Counted from the first letter of the stretch, positions 35,639-47,877 are shown. The stretch is DNA of 64,000 nt from Euwallacea fornicatus (GCF_040115645.1 NC_089570.1:2666001-2730000); one strand, 5' to 3'. Program-made: numbers and translations. The notes: generated by a model from the letters alone, not told the origin.

Positions 35639-37794
35639 CTAAAACAGGAGAGCTCCCATGCCTCCCATCTCGCTTTGTTCTTTAACAAATATCTCAAAGT
35701 ACTGATAAATAATAGTAACAGCCAGAAGAATACCGGTTCCTGAACCGATGGCGCCCATGAAATCGGCCAGGACCGAAAGAGCCCCGATGCAGAGCCCTCC
35801 GAACGCCGCCGCAGTGGGAATGTACCTGTTGAGTTCGTGTATCATGGAGTTATCCCTGTGTCCTCTCATAACCATTTGTTGTTCTTTCAATTGCTTAGCC
35901 ACATCTTTGGCAGAGCTTCCAGAAACTTCAATCCACGTTTTTGAGAAAAAGGCACAGGACCCCAACATGAAGACAATGTACAAGAGAGCGTGGATCGGAT
36001 CTTCAAGTATATGGCTCACGCTCTCTGGTGGGGACAAATAGTAGCACAATCCTCCGATGGGGTAAGATCTGGCCGGACCGCCACCTCCAACATCAGCCCA
36101 CACTCCCAGCAAGTTTATAAGAATATTTCCTTGGAATTTAACAGCTAACATTTGGGAAATTACGTACAAATTGGACACTAAGGCAGATTGGAGGATGATG
36201 GGAATGTTGGATGTGTAAAAAAGTTTGATGGGGTAACTGGAGTACTGCCCACGGTATCTGGCACTTTTGATGGGTAAATCGACTCGGAATCCTTGGAAGT
36301 ATATCACCACGGCAAACACCAATACTGTCGCCAACAAATTCATGAGATTGGGCAAGTTTTGACGATAGAAAGCTTCACGAAGAGCCCTAATTTTGTCCTG
36401 ACGAGTGGTAAGCAAGTGGAACAAAGCAATAACAGCTCCTTCGAATTCGGTCCCTCTTCCTGTATTAACAGTGGCAGGTGAGAAGGCCTTCCAGATGATA
36501 GTTTCACAAATATTGGTTGCAATGAAGAGAGAAATTCCGGAACCTAAACCATATCCTTTCTGCAGCAGTTCATCAAGCAATAGGACGATAAGGCCGGCAA
36601 CGAATAACTGGATAATGATCAACAGGCAAACACCAGCTCCAATTTCAGCAGGGTCTCCATACATTCCAGTCATTACATAGACAATGGCTTGACCAACAGT
36701 GATTACCATGCCGAAAACTGGAAGAATAAACTGAAGTTAGTAACAAAACTATGATTGAACATTTAGAAAATATTGCAACTGACTTGATGCCTGTAAAAGA
36801 AATAAAAATAAAATGCCGCTTACGTTTTTGAGCACCATTAAATAGAGCTCGATCCTTTGGAGTATCTCCAACTTCAATAATTTTAGCTCCTGCAAGCAGC
36901 TGCATGATAAGACCTGATGTGACAATAGGTGAGATACCAAGCTCCATAAGAGTGCCTCTATTTGATGCAAGGATGACACGGATCCAATAGAAAGGATCTG
37001 CTGAATCTGAACTCATGATTCCAAAGAGAGGAATCTATAAAAATATGTTTAACATTAACAACACATTAAATAAATCACATATAGAAATCAAATAGACATA
37101 ATATTGTCAGATGGTAATTTGTGGATTTTGCCTGAAAACATAGGAAAACTGCTCTATCTTGGTATGTGTCCAATATCCTTATTTGTTTACTTAATACCCA
37201 AATAATTATTTCAATAATAGCTAGTCATTAGGTACTATAATGTGCCACTCTAAACTTACCTGACAACAAACTAAAAAAATGAAGAGGGTTATTGCAGTCC
37301 ATAGTACTTTCTCTCTAAATTGGATCTGAAAATTAGGGAATATTGAAGGTAACTTGGATCGAATGGAAGTAAAAATCTCAAACAGCTGTTTCCAAAATTG
37401 TGAATGAAAATCTTCAAATGAAGATGAAACATTTTTTGGTTTATTACCTCTTAATCAAAAAGATATTAAATTAATAAAATATGCAAAAGTATGTCAGTGC
37501 TTTACACAGAATACAGATTGAGTGTAATTGAGAACTAAACTGTTTTTCCTTAACAAGGACTCACCTTTCTTTCTGGTTTCGCTATTTCAGGCAAAATACT
37601 GCAAAATGGCTTGATCACCTCTAGAAATTTAACTGCAAAAATAAGCGAAATGTTAGAAAATTTAGGCACACGGGCCCTACCACGTCGACAGCAAAAATTT
37701 GCTAAAATTTAAGGATTCCTGGATGTTAGGTTAAATGGCTGGGAAACAAATAAAATCACAGAAAAATAGCGAAAAAAATATACTTACTCCCCAT
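35639..37794 (-). CDS. Sec61alpha: Protein transport protein Sec61 subunit alpha
   Basis: Five coding exons on the minus strand: 37788-37794, 37565-37632, 37260-37325, 36824-37034, 35639-36717. They sum to 1431 bases, 476 residues, exactly the usual length. Sec61 alpha is the ten-helix channel of the ER translocon that takes nascent chains across or into the membrane. The N-terminus KFLEVIKPFCSILPEIAKP, the lateral-gate helices, GYGLGSGISLFIATNICE, and the C-terminal YFEIFVKEQSEMGGMGALLF are all as in the family. The first coding exon contributes only seven bases, ATGGGGA, so the starting Met-Gly and one base of the next codon are alone on it; the next exon supplies TT to complete Ile. The gene is divergent from TMEM65, with about 850 bp between the start codons. 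Confidence 0.97.
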
Positions 37795-38640
37795 TTTGAT
37801 GGGCCTTCAAGACAGGAGAAACCTAAAGAAACTACAATTCAATTCGATGGTGATGGTTTTATGGGTACTTCAACTTCCAAGCCGAAAGACAGACTTTTGC
37901 CTTCGAATTATACGGTACTTTGAAAGAATTTTGGCCCACTCGCCGAACACGTAGCAAGAAAGCGTACCACGTGACTGATGATGTTGGCTATAAGACGGAT
38001 GACGATACGGTAAAAGTGCGACAACTGACAACGGGGATGCGTATATCTGGTTGCTCATCCTAAGGTATGTTTCATTTGAGATTACGCAATTAATGAAACA
38101 CCTCATCAGAAGAATCACTGTAAATGTAACAAATAGTACTTTTAGCTCCACCAAGAATCCTACAAAAATTTTAAAATATCATGTCTGCTCTCCGACTACA
38201 GCTGTTATTATCGGTCGTCTATGGCATTCACCTTTAAAAGGCGTCGAGTTTAAAATTTCTTTGAGGAATCAAATTACCTCGTCCTCGAGACCACTATAGC
38301 TCTACTGTGAAAATATTCAAAGACTTCGTAGGCGAAGAAATTCTAAAATTGCGAAACAGCGGCAATAAAAATTGTAGGTCTGAGGATCTTCGCTGGAAGT
38401 AAGTGTAACTGGTGTACCCGTTAGGGTAGAATCTGTTATCTATGAGCTTGTCAAAATCATATTGTCATCTGTCATTACCAATCAAAATATTAACAATATA
38501 TAATTAATTACTAAAATAATAATTAACAAATTTTTATTTTTAAGTTTAAATCCACTTGTGTTCAGTAGTTTTCCTCGCATATAGTTACTCCACTTATTTA
38601 AGGTTACGAAGCCGTCCTTATCTTTAAAACCCATAATACA
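37795..38640. promoter_or_regulatory. Divergent intergenic region between Sec61 alpha and TMEM65
   Basis: Both genes point away from this stretch of about 850 bp, so it should carry both promoters and their 5' untranslated regions. This is inference from layout. I see no clear TATA box at a fixed distance from either start. The interior is less AT-rich than its surroundings around 37930-38030. A plus-strand open frame from 37735 overlaps the Sec61 alpha first exon in antisense and is discussed among the rejected items. Confidence 0.45.
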
Positions 38641-41600
38641 ATGTCTTTGAGAAACATTAACAATCGTTCTATACATATTTTGTGCAAAAGAACTTTTAAA
38701 TGCTACTGCAACACTTCAGGGACTAGATTAACAACTGATTCAAAACATGGCTGTTTCATAAGCAAAAGGAACCTTAGAATTACCTCATTGGTGCCAGGAA
38801 CTGCAGGACATGCTGAAACAACAAGTATGACCCAAGGACTGTCCAAACTGCAAGCACAAGAACTCGTTCTCAGGCTAAACGATGAGGAAAGGGACTTTCT
38901 AACTTCCGCACTTCACGAATATAAATCTAAGTTAGTCAAAGATGAATATGAAGGTAATTATTTTGAACCGAAATGTGGAAAATCCTGAATTCTTTTAAAA
39001 CAGAATAATGTTTCTATGTAACTCATAAGAAAATATCTGTGGTAAAAGAAATTGGGTAATATTTAAGAATCATAACATGGAGTAAGTATTAAGACTCATC
39101 TGCACAAAAGTGACATTCATTATAAAAGAAATGATTGAATAGAACATCTCAAAAAACATTTAGACATTGTCGAGGTTTCTAGACTAGAGAAACAGGTTTT
39201 TAAATAGGAAAGACAGCCCACTTTGAAGAATTTCTAAAATTTGTCTTAAAGATAAATATTGCCCCTTGTTTCTTTTGTGTGGACACATCTTTAAATATTA
39301 GGTACAATGCATTAGTTGTTCAAGAAATTGGGAAACATACTGAATTAGTTATATGAAGATGATTCTAGTATGTATGCCACAATTTGCTGTTCAAATTACC
39401 ACTGTTACATAGATGTGTTTTATTGTATGTATTAATTTGCTTGTTTGTTCATTGTAACTGTATTTGTAAATACACTCATTAGCTTAAAGTCCATTCATAC
39501 TTCAGTCTAGATTTGGACAGATCTTACTCATCTATAGACAGATATGAGTTGCACATCTCAATTATAATCCAAATTTAAACAGTCATAAATCTTTTACAAA
39601 AGGTATATATAATCACAATCAAATTTAAATTACAATAAAAAATGAAGAATTTGTATATATATTTTTCTTTACAAAAATACTTAATTTTTGAGCAACACAT
39701 TAAATATAACTACAAGATTTTTTTGCCTTAGTTGATGAAATTTTGGTTGAAACTAACAGTATTATATACAAATCTACAGACTAAAATAGTAAGGCTATAC
39801 GTAAGTACTGTGCATACTGCCAACCTACTGTCAACATATTTACATATTATCAGTCACCAAAAATATAAAGTTTTTCTTATTTAATGTATTGTTTTGTTTT
39901 CCTAACAACTGCTTTATTTTTTATTTACAATTTTTATTTTATTACATCTTAGCAACTAATTTAAAGGTCAGCTAGCTGCATCAAGATGGAGAAGTAAATT
40001 TGGCAGGCCTGCTAAACTACCTAGGTTGGGTGATGTCGATCCAACTGGGACATACTGTGCCTTTCCTGAGGATTGGTTAAAAAACAAATTTGGTAGGTTA
40101 ATGTAAACGACTTTTCGCCATTTAGGGATTAGGTTTCTCACACAAGAATAAATTTGATTCTCCATTGAGCTTTTACCTTAAAAAGATGTAAAAATGATTT
40201 TTCTGTATGTGTTCCCTGAAATTACATTTTTATAGTTATTTCTTAATTCACTGTTTCAAATATTTAGTAGTTACCAATAATAATGGGAATTCATTTAATT
40301 AAGGATAAACAAAGATAACCAGAATTATTTGCACTATAAATCACTGAAATAATCCTTTGTATTGCTAAAAATGCTAATATTTTTGTGGCATTCTTTTACC
40401 CGAAGTTTATATAAAATTTTTTACTGGGTGTCCAAAATTTGTTTAGGGTAGGATTTTTTTTTTATTATTCTTTAACCTAGCTAAGTTTATTGTTAAAGGG
40501 ATGGTGTTTTGATACATTAAAAATGTACAAGGTGTTACATTAAGAGGCCATATCTTTAAAAGTATCTAAATAACGTATTGTTCCACAAGTCCCTATCCTA
40601 TACTAAAGAATTATATCTTGGACACACTGTAGAAAAAGTAAGAAATTTATTTTATGCGTATTTCTTTATTAATTTTTTTTTACATATTTACTTATGCAAC
40701 AGATATTTACACACGTACGTATATTTACAAACAAAACAAATTAAAAATGCAAATGCGGATTTGGCACTACAATAGGTAGGTACCCTAACGCTGATATTTT
40801 TATTAATTACTTAGCTTAATTGTGCACTGGTCTAAGTTGGCATGATGCTTATAGTCTTGTGGAAGTAATGTGAGTTGTGCATGTTAGAATTAAGTTACCA
40901 ATTTTTTAAAATTAAGATTGCAATATGGATTGGTAATATTGTATTATTTTTAATGAAGTAATGCACCAATTCAAAAAAACTGGCTATACTAGGTATCTCC
41001 GCTTTTTATGTAATGATTGTATGTAATTTGACATGAATATAAGAAAACATTTCCTATTAACATAGCTTCAAAAACGTCTTATTTTCAAACAGTTAAGTTC
41101 CCCGTAAACTTTATCTTAAACTTTTTTTCACCAAATAGTCGAGAATTCGCCAACAATCACGATCATTAGCAATCTTCAATTATTTAAAATCTTAAAAACC
41201 AACTCTTCCATTATAGTTTGTGCCTTTTTCAGCCGAGTCCATACCAAGGCCAACAAGAAAAAATCTGATTGACAGTAAGTACCTATTGATATTTGTTTTA
41301 ATGAGTTTAATAAAAACCTAAGTGTTCATTGCTTTCTTTGAAAAAAACTGATCTTCTATACCTCTACCAACAATTTCAAACATAATTATTGACTAGAGGA
41401 CTTTAATGATTACAGTTTCCATCGCCAATTCGATTCCTTTTATTGGATTTGGATTTTTGGATAACTTCTTTATGTTGATATTTGTAAGTATATATACTGC
41501 TCACTTAAAAATCTACTGGGTGACATTGCAACGATTCAAAATGTAGGGCGATTACATCGACTTATATCTTGGATCCTACTTCTGTTTAACCACAATGGCA

Positions 41601-41855
41601 GCGGCAGCATTAGGCAACACTCTTTCTGATATTTTGGGAATAGGCACCGCTTTCTACGTTGAACGATTGGCCAACAGAATTGGCTTCAGCCCTCCAAAAC
41701 TTTCTCCCATGCAAATGGACATGAGCTGCTCAAGAAACGCAGCCAATGCCGGGCGGGTATTAGGGGTTACATTGGGTTGTTTACTGGGGATGTGTCCGCT
41801 GTTCTTTAAAAAAAATAAAGAGGAGGATAAGGAAAAAGAAGAAGAAGCAGCTTAA
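38641..41855 (+). CDS. TMEM65: Transmembrane protein 65 (mitochondrial inner membrane)
   Basis: Exons: 38641-38953, 39967-40092, 41233-41274, 41416-41483, 41547-41855; 858 bases, 285 residues, phases consistent. The N-terminus (MSLRNINNRSIHILCKRTFK) is basic and poor in acids, as in a mitochondrial presequence. A helical region with LSKLQAQELVLRLNDEERDFL follows, then the family core. That core is NSIPFIGFGFLDNFFML, then TTMAAAALGNTLSDILGIG, then a third membrane segment GRVLGVTLGCLLGMCPLFF, ending in a highly charged Lys/Glu tail. TMEM65 is an inner-membrane protein linked in mammals to mitochondrial sodium/calcium exchange and to intercalated discs; whether that holds in this animal is not shown. 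Exon 3 is only 42 bases. Intron 2 contains small transposon pieces. Confidence 0.9.
40424..40629. repeat. Short inverted-repeat element in TMEM65 intron 2
   Basis: The left end TA-CTGGGTGTCCAAAATTTG and the right end read on the other strand, TA-CAGTGTGTCCAAGATAT, match over roughly 35 bp with small gaps (both then contain a TTTAG...GGATAGG-like block). The length is about 206 bp with TA on both sides. A further Tc1-like end, ACAAGGTGTTACATT, lies inside at about 40527 and resembles the ends of the 33.2-kb element, suggesting one element inserted in another. Confidence 0.5.
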
Positions 41856-42314
41856 GTAGTTACTAAAACAAAATAACTGTGTCCTTGTTTTTGGTGGAGA
41901 ACTGCACACTAAGCATACATTTAGTTAATTTATGTTTTATTTATTACAGTTTATTTACAAAATTTAATGTAGAAAGCTATTAGTGGGCAACGAGCATTTG
42001 GTATTTACTGTTGTTTTTTAAATTAACTAGATATTTTGGTGAAACTGATATTATGTGTGGAATAGTTTTTTTAAACTATAGCGGTTATACAGAAATGCTA
42101 GGAATTGTTAGTTAAATGTATCATTTAAATTAATATTAATTAAGTACCTACTTTCATACTCTAATCTGAAGGGATTTTAGTGCCATATAATACTGACAAA
42201 TGTAGTACAATATATTTATTTATTTTATTTACTCTGCAGCCAGTGCATTTTATGCAATATTACGTATAGAATTTATTTCTTGCTTACCATTGAGGAATAG
42301 TGGATTATGAACGA

Positions 42315-42320
42315 AATAAA
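42315..42320 (+). promoter_or_regulatory. Likely poly(A) signal of TMEM65
   Basis: An AATAAA lies about 460 bases after the TMEM65 stop, followed within 25 bases by GT-rich sequence (TGTGTTTCTTGGCTTGTTCG). It precedes the convergent CSN5 signal. Confidence 0.5.
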
Positions 42321-42574
42321 TGTGTTTCTTGGCTTGTTCGAATTAGCAACTCAATATTATACACTAGCAATCATTATTTAAATCTGTCAATAATGTAAAA
42401 TGTACATAAGATATTTTAAATTAAAATGAAGCATCTATGTACACGTAGTTTTTAAGAATGAAAATTGTTTATGTCAAACGGTAGAACATTATCAACAACC
42501 TGTCGATTTTATTTGATCATCGCTTCATTCTCATTTACGAATTAGCAAATACAAAGATATAGATAGTAAAAAAT

Positions 42575-42580
42575 TTTATT
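42575..42580 (-). promoter_or_regulatory. Likely poly(A) signal of CSN5
   Basis: TTTATT on the plus strand is AATAAA on the minus strand, about 335 bases beyond the CSN5 stop. The two convergent 3' ends would then lie about 250 bp apart. Confidence 0.4.
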
Positions 42581-42914
42581 GAATTGGGTTCCTTGTCTGA
42601 ATGTTTATGACAAAATGATTTTGTTGATACGGTGTGGGTACATCTATACGTACATTACAAAAGGACCACTTATGACCTAATCACAATATATCCATATTAC
42701 TACTTGTGTTATTGCCCAAAAAATTTTGCTTCTGCAATACTGAAATATTGAATCTGCCACTGACGTCGAACACGAAAAATTATAGGTATTTAAATATCAT
42801 TATAACCACCAAAGAAATAGGTATAATAATATATTTAAACCAGAAAATGATCATCATAATACAGAAAATTATTAATAATAAAGCAAAAAATCACAATTCA
42901 TTACTAAGGAGGCT

Positions 42915-44285
42915 TTAAGTCTCATTTTCTGAAACACAAGCCCGTCCAGGAGTGACGCTGTTAAACAACCTATCTTTGATCATTTGTGCCATTAATCCAT
43001 GTATAATTTCAATTGTTGTTTTGCAACTATCTTTTGTAGCCTTCAGTAATTTATCTTCAGTTCTTTTTTCTGTGGGATCAGTAGCACCTACTATAAACCC
43101 ACCACGTCCTATATCAAAAACAAACATTCAGAAGACCAAATTTAATTCAACCTATTAACTTACCTATTGCTGCTTCTGACTGCTCCAATTTTTCAGATAA
43201 ATCAAAAATTTGTCCAGTGGTGTAATCTGCATTAGTTAGTAAGCTGGAAGAACTAAGAGTATTCACCCAATATTTATTCCACAAGGAATCTAGTAGCCTT
43301 CTATCTAGAGTTGACTTGAAGTATGAGACTTCTAAGGAATAGTACTGCTTACAGTGTACACCAAAGTCTTCTATTTTATTTAAAGGTATTGTTTGATATT
43401 CAGATGGTTCTTCATTAGCAGGTTTGTACCCCTAAAGCTTATTTATTCTCCCAACCTGTTACAATACACATTACAATATATATATATACCTTAGGATAGG
43501 TTCTGAAAGCGCCCAAGCAAACTTTTCCAGCAGAAATGGTTCGAACTGGATCAATAACTATAGCCACAAATGGCTCTTGAAAGTTTTGATTGAGCATTTG
43601 AGTGCTAACATCTATACCAGACAACCAGCAACCATATCCTGGATGACTGTGATACCAACCAATAGCATTTTCCTGCCTATCAACCTAAAGAAATTCTGTT
43701 TTAATTAAATATGATTTCAAAAAAACCTAACTCATGCATATATACCATTTTGGCAGCTTCAATGTAAGAGCTCATATACTCATATGCTTGAGCTTGAGCA
43801 TTCACTCTAGTTTCAGTTCCTTCTACAGGCAGTGCAAAAGAATCCATAACAAACATTGTATTACCATCGACTTTCCCCAAAATAAGGCCCATAACTTCCA
43901 AGGTACCTCCTGATCTGGCATGCATTACCATTTTTAAAAGAGCTAAAGCTGATATTTTTATGTCTTTGAAAAAATGGGGACTGAAATCAAAGAAATTTGT
44001 TAGAGTACATATAGCAAGTGTCTAGTACATATAATTAGCAGTTATGAATTTTCCACCTTTACATTACTGTTTAATTTTATGGAAACTTCTATGCAACAAT
44101 TTTAAGAATTACACTTACTCTTTTTCCCAAGGTTTAGCAGCCAAAATGTCTTGTTGTTGTTTTTTGTCATATTTGTAGATTTCATCAACTGAATTTACTA
44201 CTTCCATATTATTAGACAATTCCCAAGTTTTTTGAGCAACTTGTAAGTGAGTATCACCACTACTGGACGTGCTCGGCTTGGACAT
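42915..44285 (-). CDS. CSN5: COP9 signalosome complex subunit 5 (JAMM metalloprotease)
   Basis: Exons on the minus strand: 44119-44285, 43746-43980, 43490-43684, 43164-43431, 42915-43108; 1059 bases, 352 residues. CSN5 is the catalytic subunit that removes NEDD8 from cullins. The MPN+ domain is intact. Glu84 lies in TLEVMGLILGK, and the zinc site HSHPGYGCWLSGID gives His146, His148 and Asp159. The substrate loop region FALPVEGTETRVNAQ precedes it. The N-terminus reads MSKPSTSSSGDTHLQVAQKT, then the family motif IYKYDKKQQQDILAAKPW. The C-terminal S-helix region ends in CVSENET. Every splice site is GT-AG and all phases agree. It is divergent from the SWEET gene. Confidence 0.96.
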
Positions 44286-45792
44286 TTTCGAGAAGGGAAT
44301 TAATAGGAAATATCGCAATTAAACGAACATGCGAAATTAAATTTATTATGCAAAAATACTTTATAGCAAGAGCAAACTCCAAAATCAGAACAAGTACTCC
44401 AGTTAAAATCAAAATAACTTATTAATTATTTTACTGCCACCTGTCATTGTCGGGTAATAATTTCATTACTCTTTCCAAATTCCTTATAGATAAGGTGTTT
44501 TCGCAAATACAGGTATACCTCATCGCAACATCACACACACCCAATACACTAAGCTGTCATGTTTAAACTCATTTGATGCTCAAATGGTTTTAGTTTTTGT
44601 CTCTCTTCATCTTTCTCCAGATATTTATTTATCAAAAATATACTTCGCGATAAAATCCCTGATTCCCGCAAATTTATATTTTTTTAAATTTACCAATAGC
44701 GTCTATAGATCAAGAAAAGTTAATTTGTCGGTCCGGAGCATATTTCCTTAATCAACCCTTCTTGCGGAGCAATGATCATTTCCAGTTAAAATCAAAAAGT
44801 TGTTAACCTCCAAAAATAACCGTCAAAAGTGTCAAATTAGAACCAATTAAAAATTATATTTTCTGCCACGATTTTTAAACAATTTAATTATTGAAAAAAA
44901 AACTTGGTTAATATGTACGAATTTGTTATTTAATGGTGCTAATACCCTATTGATTAAATACGTATATAATTAAGCTGAGTAAGTAAAATACAATTATATT
45001 CAGTTTGTTTTATGATCATTTACATAAATCGCATAGCAGCATGCATAGTATTCTATTAGCAGACAGCCTTCAATTCTAAAAACAATATTTATTTTAACAG
45101 AATACAGAATTGGTTTAGCAGTCGTTATTATTAAAAATTTAGTTGTAGTGGTGCATTATATTGGATGAAATTAAGTAAGTTTTCCATGTCACATGCTCAG
45201 ATTAATATCTAATATTTCAATCACTTTTAAAACACCCATTAGAAATTCTTATAAATAAATGGTAAACTAAAATACGTAATCATAAAATGACCTTCTTTCC
45301 TTGGACTAACTTCTTTTCTCATCTGCAGTTCAACATACCAGTTGATCCCCTGATAATTTAAATTAACTTCATTGCACTTTTATTAGTATTTCCTGTATAA
45401 GAACAAAACACGCAACAATAAATCTCATGACGCAATTTTAATTCTGGCCCAAAATATTTATAAGTAAACAAACAAACTGGTCCCATGTAATAGGAAATAT
45501 AATATCTATATCTTGATCATGTCCTAGCCTCCAATAGAAAGACATATAAGTATTACAGTCATTATTGGTCAATTATTGGGATTATTTCTTAAATATTTGT
45601 TAAGCTTTTCTTATGAAACAAATTTTGCAAGAAATTAGCATTATTTAAAGATACTTTTTAGTTAACCCATATACACGACCTTGTCATCTCATTGTAAATT
45701 AAAACTAATAATAAACAATTGTTTAAATCTGCTATCAGATACAATAAACCAGTACTTTTTCAGTACTCAAAGTGAAGTAAGTCTGAGAAGAT
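44286..45792. promoter_or_regulatory. Divergent intergenic region between CSN5 and the SWEET transporter
   Basis: Both genes start at the edges of this 1.5-kb stretch and run outward, so the promoters should be here. It is AT-rich and I can point to no specific element. No coding exon is visible. Confidence 0.4.
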
Positions 45793-46665
45793 ATGGAGGT
45801 TATTTCTTACATTTTACAACCATACAAGGAAATTGTGGGTGAAGTTGCTAGCTATGTGACAATAGCTCAATTCTTTTCTGGATTATTTGTATGCCGGGAT
45901 ATTTACAACAAAGGTACATCTAAGGGTATTAGTTCTATGCCATTTATTGGCGGTGTTACTATGTAAGTTTCCAACCTACTTCGACAAGGTAATTAATTTT
46001 AATATATTCTAATATTTTAGCGCTATACTGATGCTTAAGTATGGCCTTCTATTAAATGACCCTGCAATGATAAAGGTCAATGTGGTAGCCATAGTGTTGA
46101 ACACGATTTACTCAATATTTTTTTACAAATTTGCTGAAGACAAATATGAAGAGATATATAAACCAATCTCCATGGGCATTGGAGTATTGGCAATTTTGTT
46201 GGGGTACACAGAATTAGAAAGTTCCAAAAACCTAGAATTCAGATTTGGCCTTATTTTGACTATACTTATGCTGGCTCTTCTGGGGGCGCCCTTGGGAGGA
46301 ATTGTAAGCAGTTCTGTAATTGCTCTTTGTCAATGCATTATTAATTAAGTACATAATTTTTTCTAGAAACAAATAATAGCAGATAAGGACGCATCATCGA
46401 TTCCACTTCCCATTACCCTGATGGGGGCTATTGTGACATTCCTATGGTTTCTCTATGGAAACATTTTACAAAATGGTTTCATGATTGTATGTAAAAAGAA
46501 TTTAGCTTTAAATTGGCTTATGGCAATTGTACTTATTTTTAGATTCAGAATGTGATAGGTTGTGTCTTATGCGTGGTACAACTTGCTCTGATAATTAAGT
46601 ACCCTAAGCCCGAGCCATCACAGGGTCAAAATAAGAAAAATAAGAGCACAAAGAAAAAGCAATAG
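45793..46665 (+). CDS. SWEET-family sugar transporter (slalom/saliva type)
   Basis: Exons: 45793-45962, 46021-46303, 46367-46486, 46543-46665; 696 bases, 231 residues, phases consistent. SWEET proteins move mono- or disaccharides down a gradient through seven helices built from two three-helix repeats. The first repeat shows VASYVTIAQFFSGLFVCRDI and the family motif KGTSKGISSMPFIGG; the linker helix follows; the second repeat has GAPLGGI-KQIIADKDASSIP and LMGAIVTFLWFLYGNILQNG. This is the conserved Pro-tetrad type of fold. The C-terminus is a Lys-rich tail (KYPKPEPSQGQNKKNKSTKK) typical of the cytosolic end. Insects usually have one such gene, in Drosophila called saliva. The start is the first ATG in frame. 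Confidence 0.93.
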
Positions 46666-46753
46666 CAAGTGCGAGAGCCAATTTTTTAATCAGTGATTTT
46701 TCATTCCAGGTCTTCCAGTATTCATGAGAAGTACCTAATAGTGACAATATTAT

Positions 46754-46759
46754 AATAAA
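46754..46759 (+). promoter_or_regulatory. Likely poly(A) signal of the SWEET gene
   Basis: AATAAA about 90 bases after the SWEET stop codon; the following sequence is AT-rich. Other weaker variants lie downstream. Confidence 0.45.
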
Positions 46760-47220
46760 ATTATTTATTATATATCTAAATTTATTTATTATATACAATT
46801 GTGTATGTAAATCGTTGATGTAATATATTGTTTTGCTAATTTTCAATTCCGAGATTTCAATGATGATCCTTAAATTGGCACCACCTTGTAGATCCTACTT
46901 GTAAAGCAGCGAGAAGATCGAAAATTTCAGTAAGTCTTTTAAAATTTCTAGATATTCTTGAAAAAAGAGAAAAATTCCATTACAAATCTGGAATGAAGCA
47001 TAATCAAGTCCCTAGGTATTTTGAAAAATCATTGGTAAAACACAAATGTGTTTCAAAAACCAGTAAATTTCGAATGCTTTTGAAGATTTGTGGAGAGACT
47101 ACTCTGATATCTATTGGACTATCTACCTACTCTAATAAAACGATTTGCATAGACCGTGTGATAAATGCATTTTAAGTAAGTACATTTAAAACATTTTAAA
47201 ATAATAAAAATTTGTACAAT

Positions 47221-47877
47221 CTAAACAAACTCCAACACACAACTTCCACTGGAATCTTTAGCCTGTCCTGTGGGACATTCCACTGTAGGTACGTCAATAG
47301 CATTTCTATTACCTAGAAACATTTTTTTTATGGTAATATTTCCGGTTGTGTTGTCTTCTACTGCTGATTTAATTTCTTTCGTTACATTGATAATTTCGCC
47401 ACCATTATTCGATGGCTGCGGAACCTGTCCTATTTTAGTAAAATTTTTGAGAGGTGCTGAACCAGATTTCTTTGAGTTGTCTTGAGTATGGACGCGTTCG
47501 TGGCTATGATGGCTCTCTCTGTCTCGAGGCGGAGCTTGGTGGTCCTTACGGTGATTTCCAATTATTAAAATGGGCGGTTTGTCAAGTGGACGCTGTGCTT
47601 CTTTCTTATATAGGGGCATCAAACCAATAATCGCTTTTTCAACGTCTTCAGCAGAGTGGGTCTCGTGTTGCAGAAACATCTGCGAGGTCATTTTCGGGTC
47701 TAATAATCCTAACAGCTCTTGCTGTAAGTCCTTCGCTCTTTCCTTGACGAAGACGCAGCACTCGCCTTGAACTCTATCGTTGTTAACTAGCACTCTTTGG
47801 CAACTCGCCGTTCGGTCAGTATTCACTAAATGTCCCAGCATTACACCGTATATTAAAATTTGCAGACACAATTTCAT
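47221..47877 (-). CDS. Predicted secreted glycoprotein, intronless, function unknown
   Basis: A single open frame of 218 residues on the minus strand. The first about 25 residues (MKLCLQILIYGVMLGHLV...) form a plausible signal peptide. A short Cys-containing domain follows (SCQRVLVNNDRVQGECCVFV), then a helical acidic/basic segment (KERAKDLQQELLGLLD, EDVEKAIIGLMPLYKKE). Next is a hydrophilic, His/Arg/Asp-rich middle (DRESHHSHERVHTQ) with no fold prediction. Four N-glycosylation sequons lie in the second half (NFT, NVT, NTT, NIT). The C-terminus is CPTGQAKDSSGSCVLEFV, a Cys-x(11)-Cys end of the CPxGxxxDxxGxC type seen in assorted insect secreted proteins. I do not recognise the family. Lack of introns sets it apart from its neighbours. 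It could be a fast-evolving, insect-restricted haemolymph or cuticle-associated protein; that is a guess. Confidence 0.7.
   Translation of the reverse strand: MKLCLQILIYGVMLGHLVNTDRTASCQRVLVNNDRVQGECCVFVKERAKDLQQELLGLLDPKMTSQMFLQHETHSAEDVEKAIIGLMPLYKKEAQRPLDKPPILIIGNHRKDHQAPPRDRESHHSHERVHTQDNSKKSGSAPLKNFTKIGQVPQPSNNGGEIINVTKEIKSAVEDNTTGNITIKKMFLGNRNAIDVPTVECPTGQAKDSSGSCVLEFV

Noticed and set aside
37735..37923. Plus-strand open frame of 62 codons starting MAGKQIKSQKNSEK
   Set aside because: It is antisense to the Sec61 alpha first exon and promoter region, has no recognisable family or downstream exon in frame, and can be chance in a less AT-rich 5' region. Low-level doubt remains.
46304..46348. 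Alternative C-terminus of SWEET ending after PLGGI
   Set aside because: It reads into an intron with a GTAAGC donor; the next exon continues the family sequence.
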